This document shows positions 55,009-62,991 of a DNA stretch of 64,000 bases, one piece after another (position 1 is the stretch's first letter; every line of letters begins with the position of its first letter). Where the stretch lies: contig JAEUUL010000025.1 in NCBI GenBank assembly GCA_016787485.1, positions 126,496 through 190,495 of the forward strand. Direction: 5' to 3'. The position numbers were made by a program, and so were the translations under genes. The stretch is from Bacteroidota bacterium. Its GTDB lineage: Bacteria > Bacteroidota > Bacteroidia > NS11-12g > UBA955. The notes below the pieces were generated by a model. That model had not been told where the DNA came from. It searched no databases and saw nothing but the letters and a program-made list of their open reading frames with translations.

Positions 55009-55136
55009 GTAACGTTTGGCGGCTTTGCGAAGAAGCGGATTTCGGAGAACTAAACTGTCAACATAGCACAAAAGTTGATGCGAGGTAGAATGTTCAATTA
55101 ACCACTGAACCCGCTTTTTTGCAAAACCGCTGTTAC
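55009..55136. repeat. Element A2: 128-bp imperfect inverted repeat, attC-like
   Basis: Same build and same length as A1 but with different arms: GTAAC/GTTAC, GCGG/CCGC, TTTGC/GCAAA and AAGCGG/CCGCTT. The five-base insert (GTTTG) faces one T, C faces A, and GAAG faces TTTT, all at the same places as in A1. The loop includes TTCGGAG and GTTCAATTAACCACTGAAC. It separates the RT module from the methyltransferase-helicase module. Confidence 0.85.
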
Positions 55137-55279
55137 CGGCTGGTGTTCTGTCTGTCCGTCCTTGCAAACCATTGTCAGTGTTGAGTTTCTGTGTCATTGA
55201 GTGTCGGCTGTGCGTTGTGTTTTTTATTTTTTTTGAAGGGTCGGGAAATTTTTTAAAACCAATTTTGTCCTGCGTTGGC

Positions 55280-55348
55280 TTTGCAAGCTCTTTGACAAAG
55301 CTTTGGTCTATGCGTTGGCTTGTGCGGCTTTGGCAATGTGCTTGCAAA
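55280..55348. repeat. Element B2: covarying hairpin with TCT/TGT mismatch
   Basis: The left arm TTTGCAAGC-TC-TTTG plus CAAAGC (55280-55301) pairs with the right arm (55327-55348) except for TCT opposite TGT and one A/G position. GCGTTGGCT occurs at the left edge (55272-55280) and in the loop (55312-55320), with the variant GCGTGGGCT at the right edge (55351-55359), where the bases CTA give the TAG stop of the methyltransferase gene. Confidence 0.8.
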
Positions 55349-55357
55349 ATGCGTGGG

Positions 55358-58300
55358 CTATTCATTTCCTTCAATTATTTTGATTTCTTCTTCCGTTAAA
55401 TCATACAACTTGTAAACTAGTTTGTCAATTTTACCCTCAAGTTTAGAGGTGTTTGTTAATGGATTTGTTTGCTTCAGTTTGACGATTTCTTCGACAATTT
55501 CAATAAATGGCTGCTGCTCATTTTTAGATAGCTCAATAATCGGTATCTCTTTCAAAGGTTTCGCATAAACCTCCAAAGTTTCACCTTTTCTTTTGCCTCG
55601 GTTATATAGCCAATGATAAAATAGCTTTGAATTTAAAATGGCCAAAATGTATTTAAGTGAAATATTTGGTTTGCGTCTAACAATATAATAAACATCCCTT
55701 GACGCATACCATTCGTCCGTTGATAAAGCAAATCTCAATTCTTTCGTACGATATGGAGTAACTATTTTCTCATCTTTAAAGTCCATATCTAGTCTAGGGG
55801 TATTTAAAACCCACCAATTTCCTCTCCTAAATGCACCTCTAAGATTTGCACCCTTTCTCGACTTAATTTCCTTGGAGTTTTCAAGCAAATAGTTCCATAT
55901 TCCATTATATTTTTTTATATCTTTAATTTCTTCGTGAACGTAAATCAGATACTTGTCAGTTTCTTTTTTTACGTAATACCTTTGAACATCAGAATTCTTG
56001 AAAAAAGGTTTTATTAATTTTAACTCGGTTTTATTTCCCTTTGTAATCCTTCTAACATCATCCTCAGAAAGAACATATACTTCATCAAGACTACTCTCTA
56101 ATCCAATTAAAGGAGAACAAATGTTCCCTAGTAAGTCGGTTGATTTCGATGATATTTTATCTAATATCCCATTAATAGGTGATGTTTTTTTGCTTGTGCC
56201 ACCAAGACGTATATAGTTTTCAACCCCATCATAAATTTCATTCTCATTAATATACTCTTCAGTAGTTGATTTGTCTAAGCCATTTAAGATGTCAATAATT
56301 TCAGATGGTTGAATTAGGCCTTCCTTCTTACTTGTTATAATTTTTGTTTTTAGTTTCTTTTTGCCTTTCAAAAAGAATGTAATCATATTATGCTGCCCAG
56401 CGGCACTATCGAAGACCTTAGCTTCATTAAAATTTATAATTTCTAATATTGTGGATCTGTTTTTTAAATCAGCCCTAAGTTTTCTAGCACCAAGTGCTGT
56501 TGGAAAATAGTTCGTAGTTATGAAGCTGCAAATACCATTATTGCTCATAAAATCCAAACTAAGATGAAAAAAGAAATAGAAATAGTCCATCCTACCTAAG
56601 TAGTATTTATTTGATGGACTATTTTGAATAGGAGTAAATTGCTGCTTGTTTTTTCTTTCGCCAATGTAAGGTGGATTTCCTATAACAACACTAAAACCAC
56701 CACTAATCCCAAACATCCATTCTGGATTGAACCAACTGGCAGAGATATTTTGGTCATAAGGATCAAATGAGGATATCAGCGTAGCATTTTTACGAGTATG
56801 ACCAACTTTTTCCAATTCTTTGCTAATAAGGTTTCTTAATTTCTTATCTTGTTTTTGCAACCTTATTTTATCCTCCCTTTTATTAGCTGTAAAATACTGA
56901 TGTCTTAAATCCTTTAGTGAATCGCTTAAATTATTTATTCTTTCATTTACCTCATTTAAGAAAATATCACCTGTTACAAGTTTTGGTTCTTCTAAGCTTA
57001 TCAGCGTATTGGCTGCCACAAATTTGGTTTCTAAGTTTGGCAAACTGCGAACTCCAAAATTCTCTTTGCTTTTGTTTACTTTTTGGTCAATCACCAAAGA
57101 GATAAAGAAACGCAATTTGGCAATCTGCACTGCAATGGGCTGTATGTCTATACCGTAAATGCAGTTTTCAATCAAATAGAGTTTTCGACCGTAGTCACTG
57201 GCATTGTTTTCAAATACATCGTTTATCTCGGCAAGGCGTTTGGCTCGTTCTTCTTTGTCGCCAATGTTAAAAGCGGTTTCGGTTTCTTCAATCGCTTTGT
57301 GTCGTTGCAGGTCTTTCCACAGTTTGTTATTGGCATCCAGTTTTTGCAATATATGCACCATCTTGTGCAGAATACCCATAGGGAAAGCACCTGAACCGCA
57401 GGCAGGGTCCAATATTTTGCAGTTGTTTATGGCTTCAATCAGGTGTTTGGTTTCCGCTTCGCTAAACGGATTGGGGTTTTCGGAATAAGAAAAAACATCA
57501 CGCAATCGGGCTTCAAAATCTTTGCTTTCGTTCTTTACATTTTGTTTAATGTATTCCAACAGTGATTCGTCTACCATATAGTTTACAATCTCTCTTGGCG
57601 TATAAAAACTACCCGTTTGTTTTCTTGCAGTAGTTTGAGTTTCGGGGTTGTAACTTGCCAACAGGTTTTCAAACACTTTACCCAACAATTCAGGGTCTAG
57701 GGCAATTTCTTCTTCTATCGGTGTATTTTCCGCAACAGTAAATTTGTAACTCTCTAACAGGTTTATTAAGCCCCTTGATTTGTAGGTCTTGTTGCGTGTG
57801 CCGTAAATTTCATTCAGGTCAACTTCCTTTTCTTCGCCAAAGAAAATGTAATCGGGAACACTGGCTTGTTTTTTCGGATTTCGGCTAAAGCCGTCCACAT
57901 ACACAATTTTGTTTTCTTCATTGGGCTTATCCAAACAATCAAACAATCCACCATTCAAAAAAGGAACATCCTTAAAAAGTGCCAATACTTCCTTTTCAGG
58001 AATGTTAAACAGGTCGGCATAGCGGAACAGGTTTTTAACTCCGTATTCCTCTTTGTTGGTTTTTATATCACCTTCTTTGGCAAACTTTCGTTCTTCCATT
58101 TTTTGGTTCAGTGTTCCAAAAAACAGATTTTGCAAAATGGCATTGTAGTAGTTTTGCGACTTCTTGTTTTTATTAAAGTCCTTCAGGATTTTGTCAATAT
58201 ACTCTCGTCTGAAAAGGGCATTGGGAACAAGGGACTTTTCTTTAATGAACCAAATAAAAATAACCCGAGTAATCAGGCGTATAAGGTTGGTTGCATTGCG

Positions 58301-59020
58301 AACATCTTTTTTCTTTTCCAAGTCATCAGGAAACTGCACGTTGTCCATTGCCCAGAAATACCAGTTTGCCAAGTCCTGAAAGAACTTTTTGTTGAGTATA
58401 CTTACATCCAATACCTGCAACCAGTGTTGGTGCAGTTGGTCGTAATTGGTAACGGCAACAGGTTTAACTAAGTCGAGCAAAATCCGTGTGTGTCCTGCGT
58501 GGGTATTTTGTGTATGTATATCACGAAGGATAATCACTTTGCCTGCTTTTTCGCCTTTTCGCCAGTTTTGCAGGTATTTAAAACGTTCACTGATGGCGAT
58601 GGAAATTACAGCTTCTTTATCAACGGTATATTTCAGCACCAATGCCACAGGCATTTTTTGGCTGATGCGGTTAAAAGTTCTTGTAAGGTCGGAAATTTCG
58701 GTTCGGGTGGGTTGTTTTTTAAGTTCCAAAGCAAACAGCATTAAGCCGTTGTAGTTTTTATCGCCTTGCTCAATGGCTTCTTTGTAGGAATAGTTTATAT
58801 CAAACATTCCTGTGGCTTTGAAAACTGTATCGTCAATAATGCCAATAAAGTAAGTCTTATCAATGGCTTTGAACGTATCGTTATCTTTGTAATACTGCTT
58901 TAGTAAATCTTTTACAGGCAATGGTTCAGCAGTAGTGGAGTTGAGTTTAATGTTCAGCTGCTGAAACAAGTTTGTTGCTGCATCAAAGAGTTTGACTGTA
59001 TTGAATATGTTTAAATTCAT
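55358..59020 (-). CDS. Eco57I-like class I DNA methyltransferase (restriction-modification)
   Basis: The 1220-residue protein has a long N-terminal region with a possible nuclease-like LFALELKKQP segment (about 94-103), a TGSFYTPREIVNYMVDESL segment, motif I ILDPACGSGAFPMGIL (about 540) and motif IV VVIGNPPYIGE (about 783, adenine-N6 type NPPY). The C-terminal third is TRD-like (RRGNWWVLNTPRLDMDF). It resembles type IIG/BREX PglX-like enzymes. It follows the helicase gene by 3 bp and forms a two-gene module with it. Its TAG lies in a repeat element. Confidence 0.85.
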   Translation of the reverse strand: MNLNIFNTVKLFDAATNLFQQLNIKLNSTTAEPLPVKDLLKQYYKDNDTFKAIDKTYFIGIIDDTVFKATGMFDINYSYKEAIEQGDKNYNGLMLFALELKKQPTRTEISDLTRTFNRISQKMPVALVLKYTVDKEAVISIAISERFKYLQNWRKGEKAGKVIILRDIHTQNTHAGHTRILLDLVKPVAVTNYDQLHQHWLQVLDVSILNKKFFQDLANWYFWAMDNVQFPDDLEKKKDVRNATNLIRLITRVIFIWFIKEKSLVPNALFRREYIDKILKDFNKNKKSQNYYNAILQNLFFGTLNQKMEERKFAKEGDIKTNKEEYGVKNLFRYADLFNIPEKEVLALFKDVPFLNGGLFDCLDKPNEENKIVYVDGFSRNPKKQASVPDYIFFGEEKEVDLNEIYGTRNKTYKSRGLINLLESYKFTVAENTPIEEEIALDPELLGKVFENLLASYNPETQTTARKQTGSFYTPREIVNYMVDESLLEYIKQNVKNESKDFEARLRDVFSYSENPNPFSEAETKHLIEAINNCKILDPACGSGAFPMGILHKMVHILQKLDANNKLWKDLQRHKAIEETETAFNIGDKEERAKRLAEINDVFENNASDYGRKLYLIENCIYGIDIQPIAVQIAKLRFFISLVIDQKVNKSKENFGVRSLPNLETKFVAANTLISLEEPKLVTGDIFLNEVNERINNLSDSLKDLRHQYFTANKREDKIRLQKQDKKLRNLISKELEKVGHTRKNATLISSFDPYDQNISASWFNPEWMFGISGGFSVVIGNPPYIGERKNKQQFTPIQNSPSNKYYLGRMDYFYFFFHLSLDFMSNNGICSFITTNYFPTALGARKLRADLKNRSTILEIINFNEAKVFDSAAGQHNMITFFLKGKKKLKTKIITSKKEGLIQPSEIIDILNGLDKSTTEEYINENEIYDGVENYIRLGGTSKKTSPINGILDKISSKSTDLLGNICSPLIGLESSLDEVYVLSEDDVRRITKGNKTELKLIKPFFKNSDVQRYYVKKETDKYLIYVHEEIKDIKKYNGIWNYLLENSKEIKSRKGANLRGAFRRGNWWVLNTPRLDMDFKDEKIVTPYRTKELRFALSTDEWYASRDVYYIVRRKPNISLKYILAILNSKLFYHWLYNRGKRKGETLEVYAKPLKEIPIIELSKNEQQPFIEIVEEIVKLKQTNPLTNTSKLEGKIDKLVYKLYDLTEEEIKIIEGNE

Positions 59021-59023
59021 TGC

Positions 59024-62000
59024 TTACTTATTAGAAATTACAAACCAATTGATTAAGTCGAAGTTTTCACTCTTGAATTTTTCTTCGAGTTTCTTTTGTT
59101 CGCGAGATATTTTCTTGGGTGTTACATCGCCAGTAAACAAATCCTGAATTTGATTTACGGCAACAGGTATTGTTTGCGATTTTACCCAACTACCAACCGC
59201 AGTAGCCAATTTGTCTAAAACGGCTTGGTCGCCTTTGTCAATATTATTGGGAACATATCGGGCTTCCAATTTGTGATTGCGAAGCAAGGTCAAAATTTCC
59301 TGATTGTTGTTTAATACCAGTTTTCCGCTTTTACCGTCTTCAATGCTTTGATGCAGCAAATGAATTTCATCATAAACGTGGTCAGTAGCTTCATCAGGTC
59401 GTTTTGGATAACCTAAAACAGCAACAATGCTTTCAGGCATTGCTTGCCATTTTGAATTAGGTCTGAATTTAAAACCTGTGAAAACTCCGTTTGGTATTTT
59501 CTTAAAAAACTCTTCGTTCTTTTTGAAGAACTCAAACAACTCTTGTCTGAACTGCTCCAAAGAAAGGTCGTTCAAGCCAAGTGTCTCGTCACTTACTTCC
59601 ACATCATCCCAAGTGATTTGCAATTGCTCTAACATCTTTTGGGCTTGCTTCGGTAACAATGGATTCTCTTCCACCATTCGCTGAAATTCGGGAGTCATTT
59701 TGTCGTCCAGTTCAGTTCCTACCACACTCATCAAAGCCATTCGGCTTTCAACTCTTGATTTCAATCGCAAGTAATCTTCATAGTTTTTACCAGGCCAAAA
59801 GTTGATTCCCTTAATGGTTTTGTTGGGCGAACCAATACGGTCAATACGCCCCATTCGCTGAATCAAGCGAACTGGATTCCAGTGAATATCATAGTTTACA
59901 ACCGTGTCGCAATCCTGTAAGTTTTGTCCTTCACTTAAACAGTCTGTGGCAATCAATACATCAATCGGGTTTTCAATTTTCTTTAAAGTTGCCTTGTCGT
60001 GTTTGGCAATCAATTCAAGCCACTTTTCGTAAGGCACTTTCCATTTATCGGCTTCTTTGTAATCTTCTGAAAGGTTTGCCTTTTCATACAGTTCCGACCA
60101 GTCCTTTTCATTGTAAAGTTTGGTGAAAGGGGCGAAGCGTTCCAAAATTGGTTCAAATTTGTCGCCTGAATAGCCGTCAAAAGTTTCGCTGATTGAACCT
60201 GAGACAAAAGCCACATTTTTAATTCTTTTCTTTTTCAATTCATCATACAGGAATTTTGCTGTGTCTTTGAAAACCGTAAACACCAATATTTTTCTGTTGT
60301 CCGATTTCTTTTGTTTGGTGGTGATGTGTTCAATCAGTTTATTGAGTTTGTCATCATCGGCTTTTCCTGCATTGAACTCGGATTCAAACTTTACAAGGCT
60401 TTCTTTCAGTTGTGTTAGTTTGGTTACATCGGCTTCCAAATGTTTCTTGAAAAGGTCAATATTTGTGATAGAAGAAAGTGGAACAGGATTTTTCTTTCCA
60501 AGCGTTATGGGTTGGTCGTTCTCGGCTTCTATTTCTGCTGCTGTTTCGTCAATTTCTTCTTGTTCTTCGTCTGTAAAATTATCTTCCAAAGAACTGTCCG
60601 TTTGATTTTTAATAAACAGATTTACTTTGGCTAATGCGTTGTTGTGATGATTCAGAATATTTTCAACGGTGCTTTTGAATGAAAACCAACTTGATTCCAA
60701 GCGTTTCATCAAAAGGATATACATCATTTTTACCAAGAACTTTTCACGCTGTTTCGGATTTTCCAAAACGCTTTCCACTTTCAGGTCTTTGATGTATTCC
60801 GAAGGACGGTAAGCCGTTAGGTTTACCCGCAAAGCATTCAGAATATCATCAAATGATTTTAAGTCGCCTAAGTTTTCGGGTGTGATGTATTCGTTAATTG
60901 GGTCGTCTTTTTTCGGGAAGTTCATTTCACCGAATTCACCTTCAATCAGTTTTCTTGTTCTTGCAACAATCAGAGCATCGGTTAGCTTTTCAAACTTCTG
61001 TGGAAGTTTGGCAATGAAGTCTGCAATTTTTCTATCGTCAAGGTCAGACCATTCGCTAAAATCTTTTTGTGCCGTTCTAAAAATGTTTTCAAGACTGTCA
61101 ATTTCCAAATCAGTTTCTTTAAAACCGTTGTCTTGCCCTTTAGTCATTAACTTAAACTGATTACGAATGTCCATCAGTTTGTTGTTGATTGGTGTTGCGG
61201 AAAGGTGCAAAACTTTTACATCACGATTGGTTTTTTCGGGCAACAAAACATTGTCAACAAAGAATTTATATCGGGAAGATTTGTCGTTACGTAAGTTGTG
61301 GCTTTCATCAATTACCAAAAGCAGTTTTTGTTTGCGTTGCAGTTTTGAAAGCGGAAAGTCAGGATAGTTATTTGAAAGTCTTTCGTCTTGTAAGTCAGTA
61401 TGATTTCTTACATAGTATTCAATTTCATCTTTCTCAAACCGTGAACCCCTGTGTGATTGGTATTGCTCCCAGTTGTTGCGAAGTTTTTTCGGGCAGAACA
61501 AAACAACGGTGTAACCTTTGATTTCAAAGTATTTCATTACTGCTAAAGCCGTCCACGTTTTACCCAAACCAACGGCATCAGCTAAAATTGCTCCGTTGAA
61601 TTTTTGGAGCATTTTAATCAAACTGATTGCTCCTTTTTGTTGGTAAGAGAAAAGCGTTTTGTAAATGATGGTTTCTTCTAAGTGAGCAATTTCACGTTTG
61701 AATTCTGCATCACCTGAAAGTTCAAGCAAGTCGTCTTTGAAAAGTTCGTAAAGAACTTTGTAATAAAGGTCGTGAGGAGTGTATTCTTTGAAAAGGTTTT
61801 TAATCAGTTCAATGATGTGTTGCTTTACTTCAACTTTGGTTTTGTCGGGTAATTCAATTTTTTCAAGTGCAACATTTTCCCATTGATGTTTGAACCATTT
61901 TTTTAATTCTTTATAATCGTTATTGTCGCCAGTGGATGCTGTATTCAGTTCTATGTTGCTACTTTCTTTAATTCCAAGTCCAGCGTCTGTTAAGTTGGAG

Positions 62001-62404
62001 CTACCGATGATATGAAAGTTTTTTCTTGAGTCTTTGTCGTTGTAGATGTATGTTTTTGCGTGGCAAAAATTCCTCTGGATTGACTTTACCTGAACTTTGT
62101 CTTGTTGCAAAAACTCAACAGCCTTTTGTGCTGCTGCACTTAATGAAAGTGTCCCGCTTATACCAGTGTTGCCATTTAGCAAGTCAATTACTTTATTTAA
62201 TTGTGCTTCGTCCTGCATTAAATTACCCAAAATCAGTCTGAACTTCTCGGCTTGGTTAATGTCGTCTTTCATTAACGCCAAAGCATTAACAGAGAAGAAA
62301 CCTGTCACAAGGTCAAGTCCACCGCTTTCAGTGTAGTTTTTGATGAAGTCAAACACCTTGTAGTGGTCGCTGTCTTCTGTTTTTGTTTTATTATCTAATA
62401 GCAT
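59024..62404 (-). CDS. PLD-nuclease / SNF2-type helicase fusion
   Basis: The 1126-residue protein starts with a phospholipase D-like nuclease domain (FCHAKTYIY with H115 and K117; [11 protein letters not shown] at 134). A superfamily 2 SNF2-type motor follows: [13 protein letters not shown] (Walker A), [21 protein letters not shown], then helicase C with [18 protein letters not shown] and [15 protein letters not shown]-helicase plus a methyltransferase recalls DISARM-like and other R-M systems. The PLD site is the likely cutter since the module has no other clear nuclease gene. Confidence 0.87.
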   Translation of the reverse strand: MLLDNKTKTEDSDHYKVFDFIKNYTESGGLDLVTGFFSVNALALMKDDINQAEKFRLILGNLMQDEAQLNKVIDLLNGNTGISGTLSLSAAAQKAVEFLQQDKVQVKSIQRNFCHAKTYIYNDKDSRKNFHIIGSSNLTDAGLGIKESSNIELNTASTGDNNDYKELKKWFKHQWENVALEKIELPDKTKVEVKQHIIELIKNLFKEYTPHDLYYKVLYELFKDDLLELSGDAEFKREIAHLEETIIYKTLFSYQQKGAISLIKMLQKFNGAILADAVGLGKTWTALAVMKYFEIKGYTVVLFCPKKLRNNWEQYQSHRGSRFEKDEIEYYVRNHTDLQDERLSNNYPDFPLSKLQRKQKLLLVIDESHNLRNDKSSRYKFFVDNVLLPEKTNRDVKVLHLSATPINNKLMDIRNQFKLMTKGQDNGFKETDLEIDSLENIFRTAQKDFSEWSDLDDRKIADFIAKLPQKFEKLTDALIVARTRKLIEGEFGEMNFPKKDDPINEYITPENLGDLKSFDDILNALRVNLTAYRPSEYIKDLKVESVLENPKQREKFLVKMMYILLMKRLESSWFSFKSTVENILNHHNNALAKVNLFIKNQTDSSLEDNFTDEEQEEIDETAAEIEAENDQPITLGKKNPVPLSSITNIDLFKKHLEADVTKLTQLKESLVKFESEFNAGKADDDKLNKLIEHITTKQKKSDNRKILVFTVFKDTAKFLYDELKKKRIKNVAFVSGSISETFDGYSGDKFEPILERFAPFTKLYNEKDWSELYEKANLSEDYKEADKWKVPYEKWLELIAKHDKATLKKIENPIDVLIATDCLSEGQNLQDCDTVVNYDIHWNPVRLIQRMGRIDRIGSPNKTIKGINFWPGKNYEDYLRLKSRVESRMALMSVVGTELDDKMTPEFQRMVEENPLLPKQAQKMLEQLQITWDDVEVSDETLGLNDLSLEQFRQELFEFFKKNEEFFKKIPNGVFTGFKFRPNSKWQAMPESIVAVLGYPKRPDEATDHVYDEIHLLHQSIEDGKSGKLVLNNNQEILTLLRNHKLEARYVPNNIDKGDQAVLDKLATAVGSWVKSQTIPVAVNQIQDLFTGDVTPKKISREQKKLEEKFKSENFDLINWFVISNK

Positions 62405-62463
62405 CTAATGTGTCAAAATTTAATGTCGTGAATATCGGAAATTATCGTCAAGCGTTGGCTAAA

Positions 62464-62530
62464 AAGTGGCTCTTTTGGTTTTGCCGAAGGGTCGGCTTTG
62501 TGTGTCGGGGCAAAACCAAATGTGCCACTT
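62464..62530. repeat. Element B3: covarying hairpin with TCT/TGT mismatch
   Basis: Left arm AAGTGGC-TC-TTTTGGTTTTGCC starts at 62464 and ends at 62485; the right arm spans 62509-62530. The arms pair perfectly except for TCT opposite TGT. The loop holds GGGTCGGCTTTGTG. It lies 59 bp upstream of the helicase start. Confidence 0.82.
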
Positions 62531-62736
62531 GTGCGGCTGGCTAAAATTGTTTTTAAAAAATGTGGGAGGGAAAAAAATAAAAAACTTTGCGTAGGCAATG
62601 AATGTCGGCTTACTCGTTGTCCGTTTGTTGTATCTTTTTTATGTTTGTGTTCACCTGTCAAAATGATTTGTCCTTGTGTTAATGTTCAATTTTTAGTCGT
62701 CTGTTCAATGGTTGCAGTGTCGTCATACACTTGCCG

Positions 62737-62865
62737 GTAACGGTTTGCAGCTTGGCGTAGTGGGGGCTTTCGGAGCACAAAACTGTCAACCAAGTACAAA
62801 TGTTTATTAGAAGTACAAATGTTCAATTTACCACGTCTGCCCCCATTACGCCAAACTGCTGTTAT
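62737..62865. repeat. Element A3: 129-bp imperfect inverted repeat, attC-like
   Basis: Third copy with new arm sequences: GTAAC/GTTAT, GCAG/CTGC, TTGGC/GCCAA and TGGGGGC/GCCCCCA. The GGTTT insert again faces one T, C again faces A, and the four-base block GTAG faces TTAC. The loop contains AAGTACAAATGTT twice in large part (62791-62824) and GGAGCACAAAACTGTCAAC. It separates the helicase module from the specificity subunit gene. Confidence 0.85.
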
Positions 62866-62916
62866 CTGCTGCCCTTCTTTCGGTTTCGTTTGTCTGTCGT
62901 GTTGTGGTGCGTTGGC

Positions 62917-62982
62917 TTGGTAGCTCTTTTGCATTTTTTGTTTGGCTTTGTGCGTTGGCTAAAAATGCAAATGTGCTACCAA
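62917..62982. repeat. Element B4: covarying hairpin with TCT/TGT mismatch
   Basis: Left arm TTGGTAGC-TC-TTTTGCATTTTT (62917-62938) pairs with 62961-62982 except for TCT opposite TGT. GCGTTGGCT lies at its left edge (62909-62917), in the loop (62952-62960) and at its right edge (62985-62993), where CTA (62992-62994) is the TAG stop of the specificity subunit gene. Confidence 0.82.
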
Positions 62983-62991
62983 AAGCGTTGG

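Larger units (their letters stand above)
54830..55357. other. Intergenic region between defence modules (repeat elements, no gene)
   Basis: About 530 bp without a credible gene. From left to right it holds degenerate element B1 (54858-54885), a CCTAAAATTGTT block (about 54945-54956), a GTCGTCATA block just before element A2 (55009-55136), a TTTTTTATTTTTTT and AATTTTTTAAAACCAATTTT stretch (about 55219-55266), and element B2 (55280-55348). An open frame through it only translates the repeats. Confidence 0.75.
62405..62991. other. Intergenic region between defence modules (repeat elements, no gene)
   Basis: About 590 bp with no credible gene. It contains element B3 (62464-62530), a block that is the inverted counterpart of the 55219-55280 sequence (62532-62586), a TGTCGTCATACACTTGCCG block (about 62718-62736) similar to the one before A2, element A3 (62737-62865) and element B4 (62917-62982). 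GCGTTGGCT occurs at 62452, 62909, 62952 and 62985. Confidence 0.75.

Noticed and set aside
54814-55374. 186-codon frame on the minus strand upstream of the methyltransferase end
   Set aside because: It only translates elements A2 and B2 and their flanks; a similar peptide arises from the A3 region, showing DNA repeat similarity rather than a protein family.
49062-62865. Classical integron attC sites
   Set aside because: Length and structure are similar, but the end boxes do not fit RYYYAAC and GTTRRRY, and no integron integrase is seen; kept as attC-like only.
62413-62934. Two short minus-strand frames (62413-62661 and 62686-62934)
   Set aside because: They lie in the repeat region and reflect elements B3 and A3; no coding signal.
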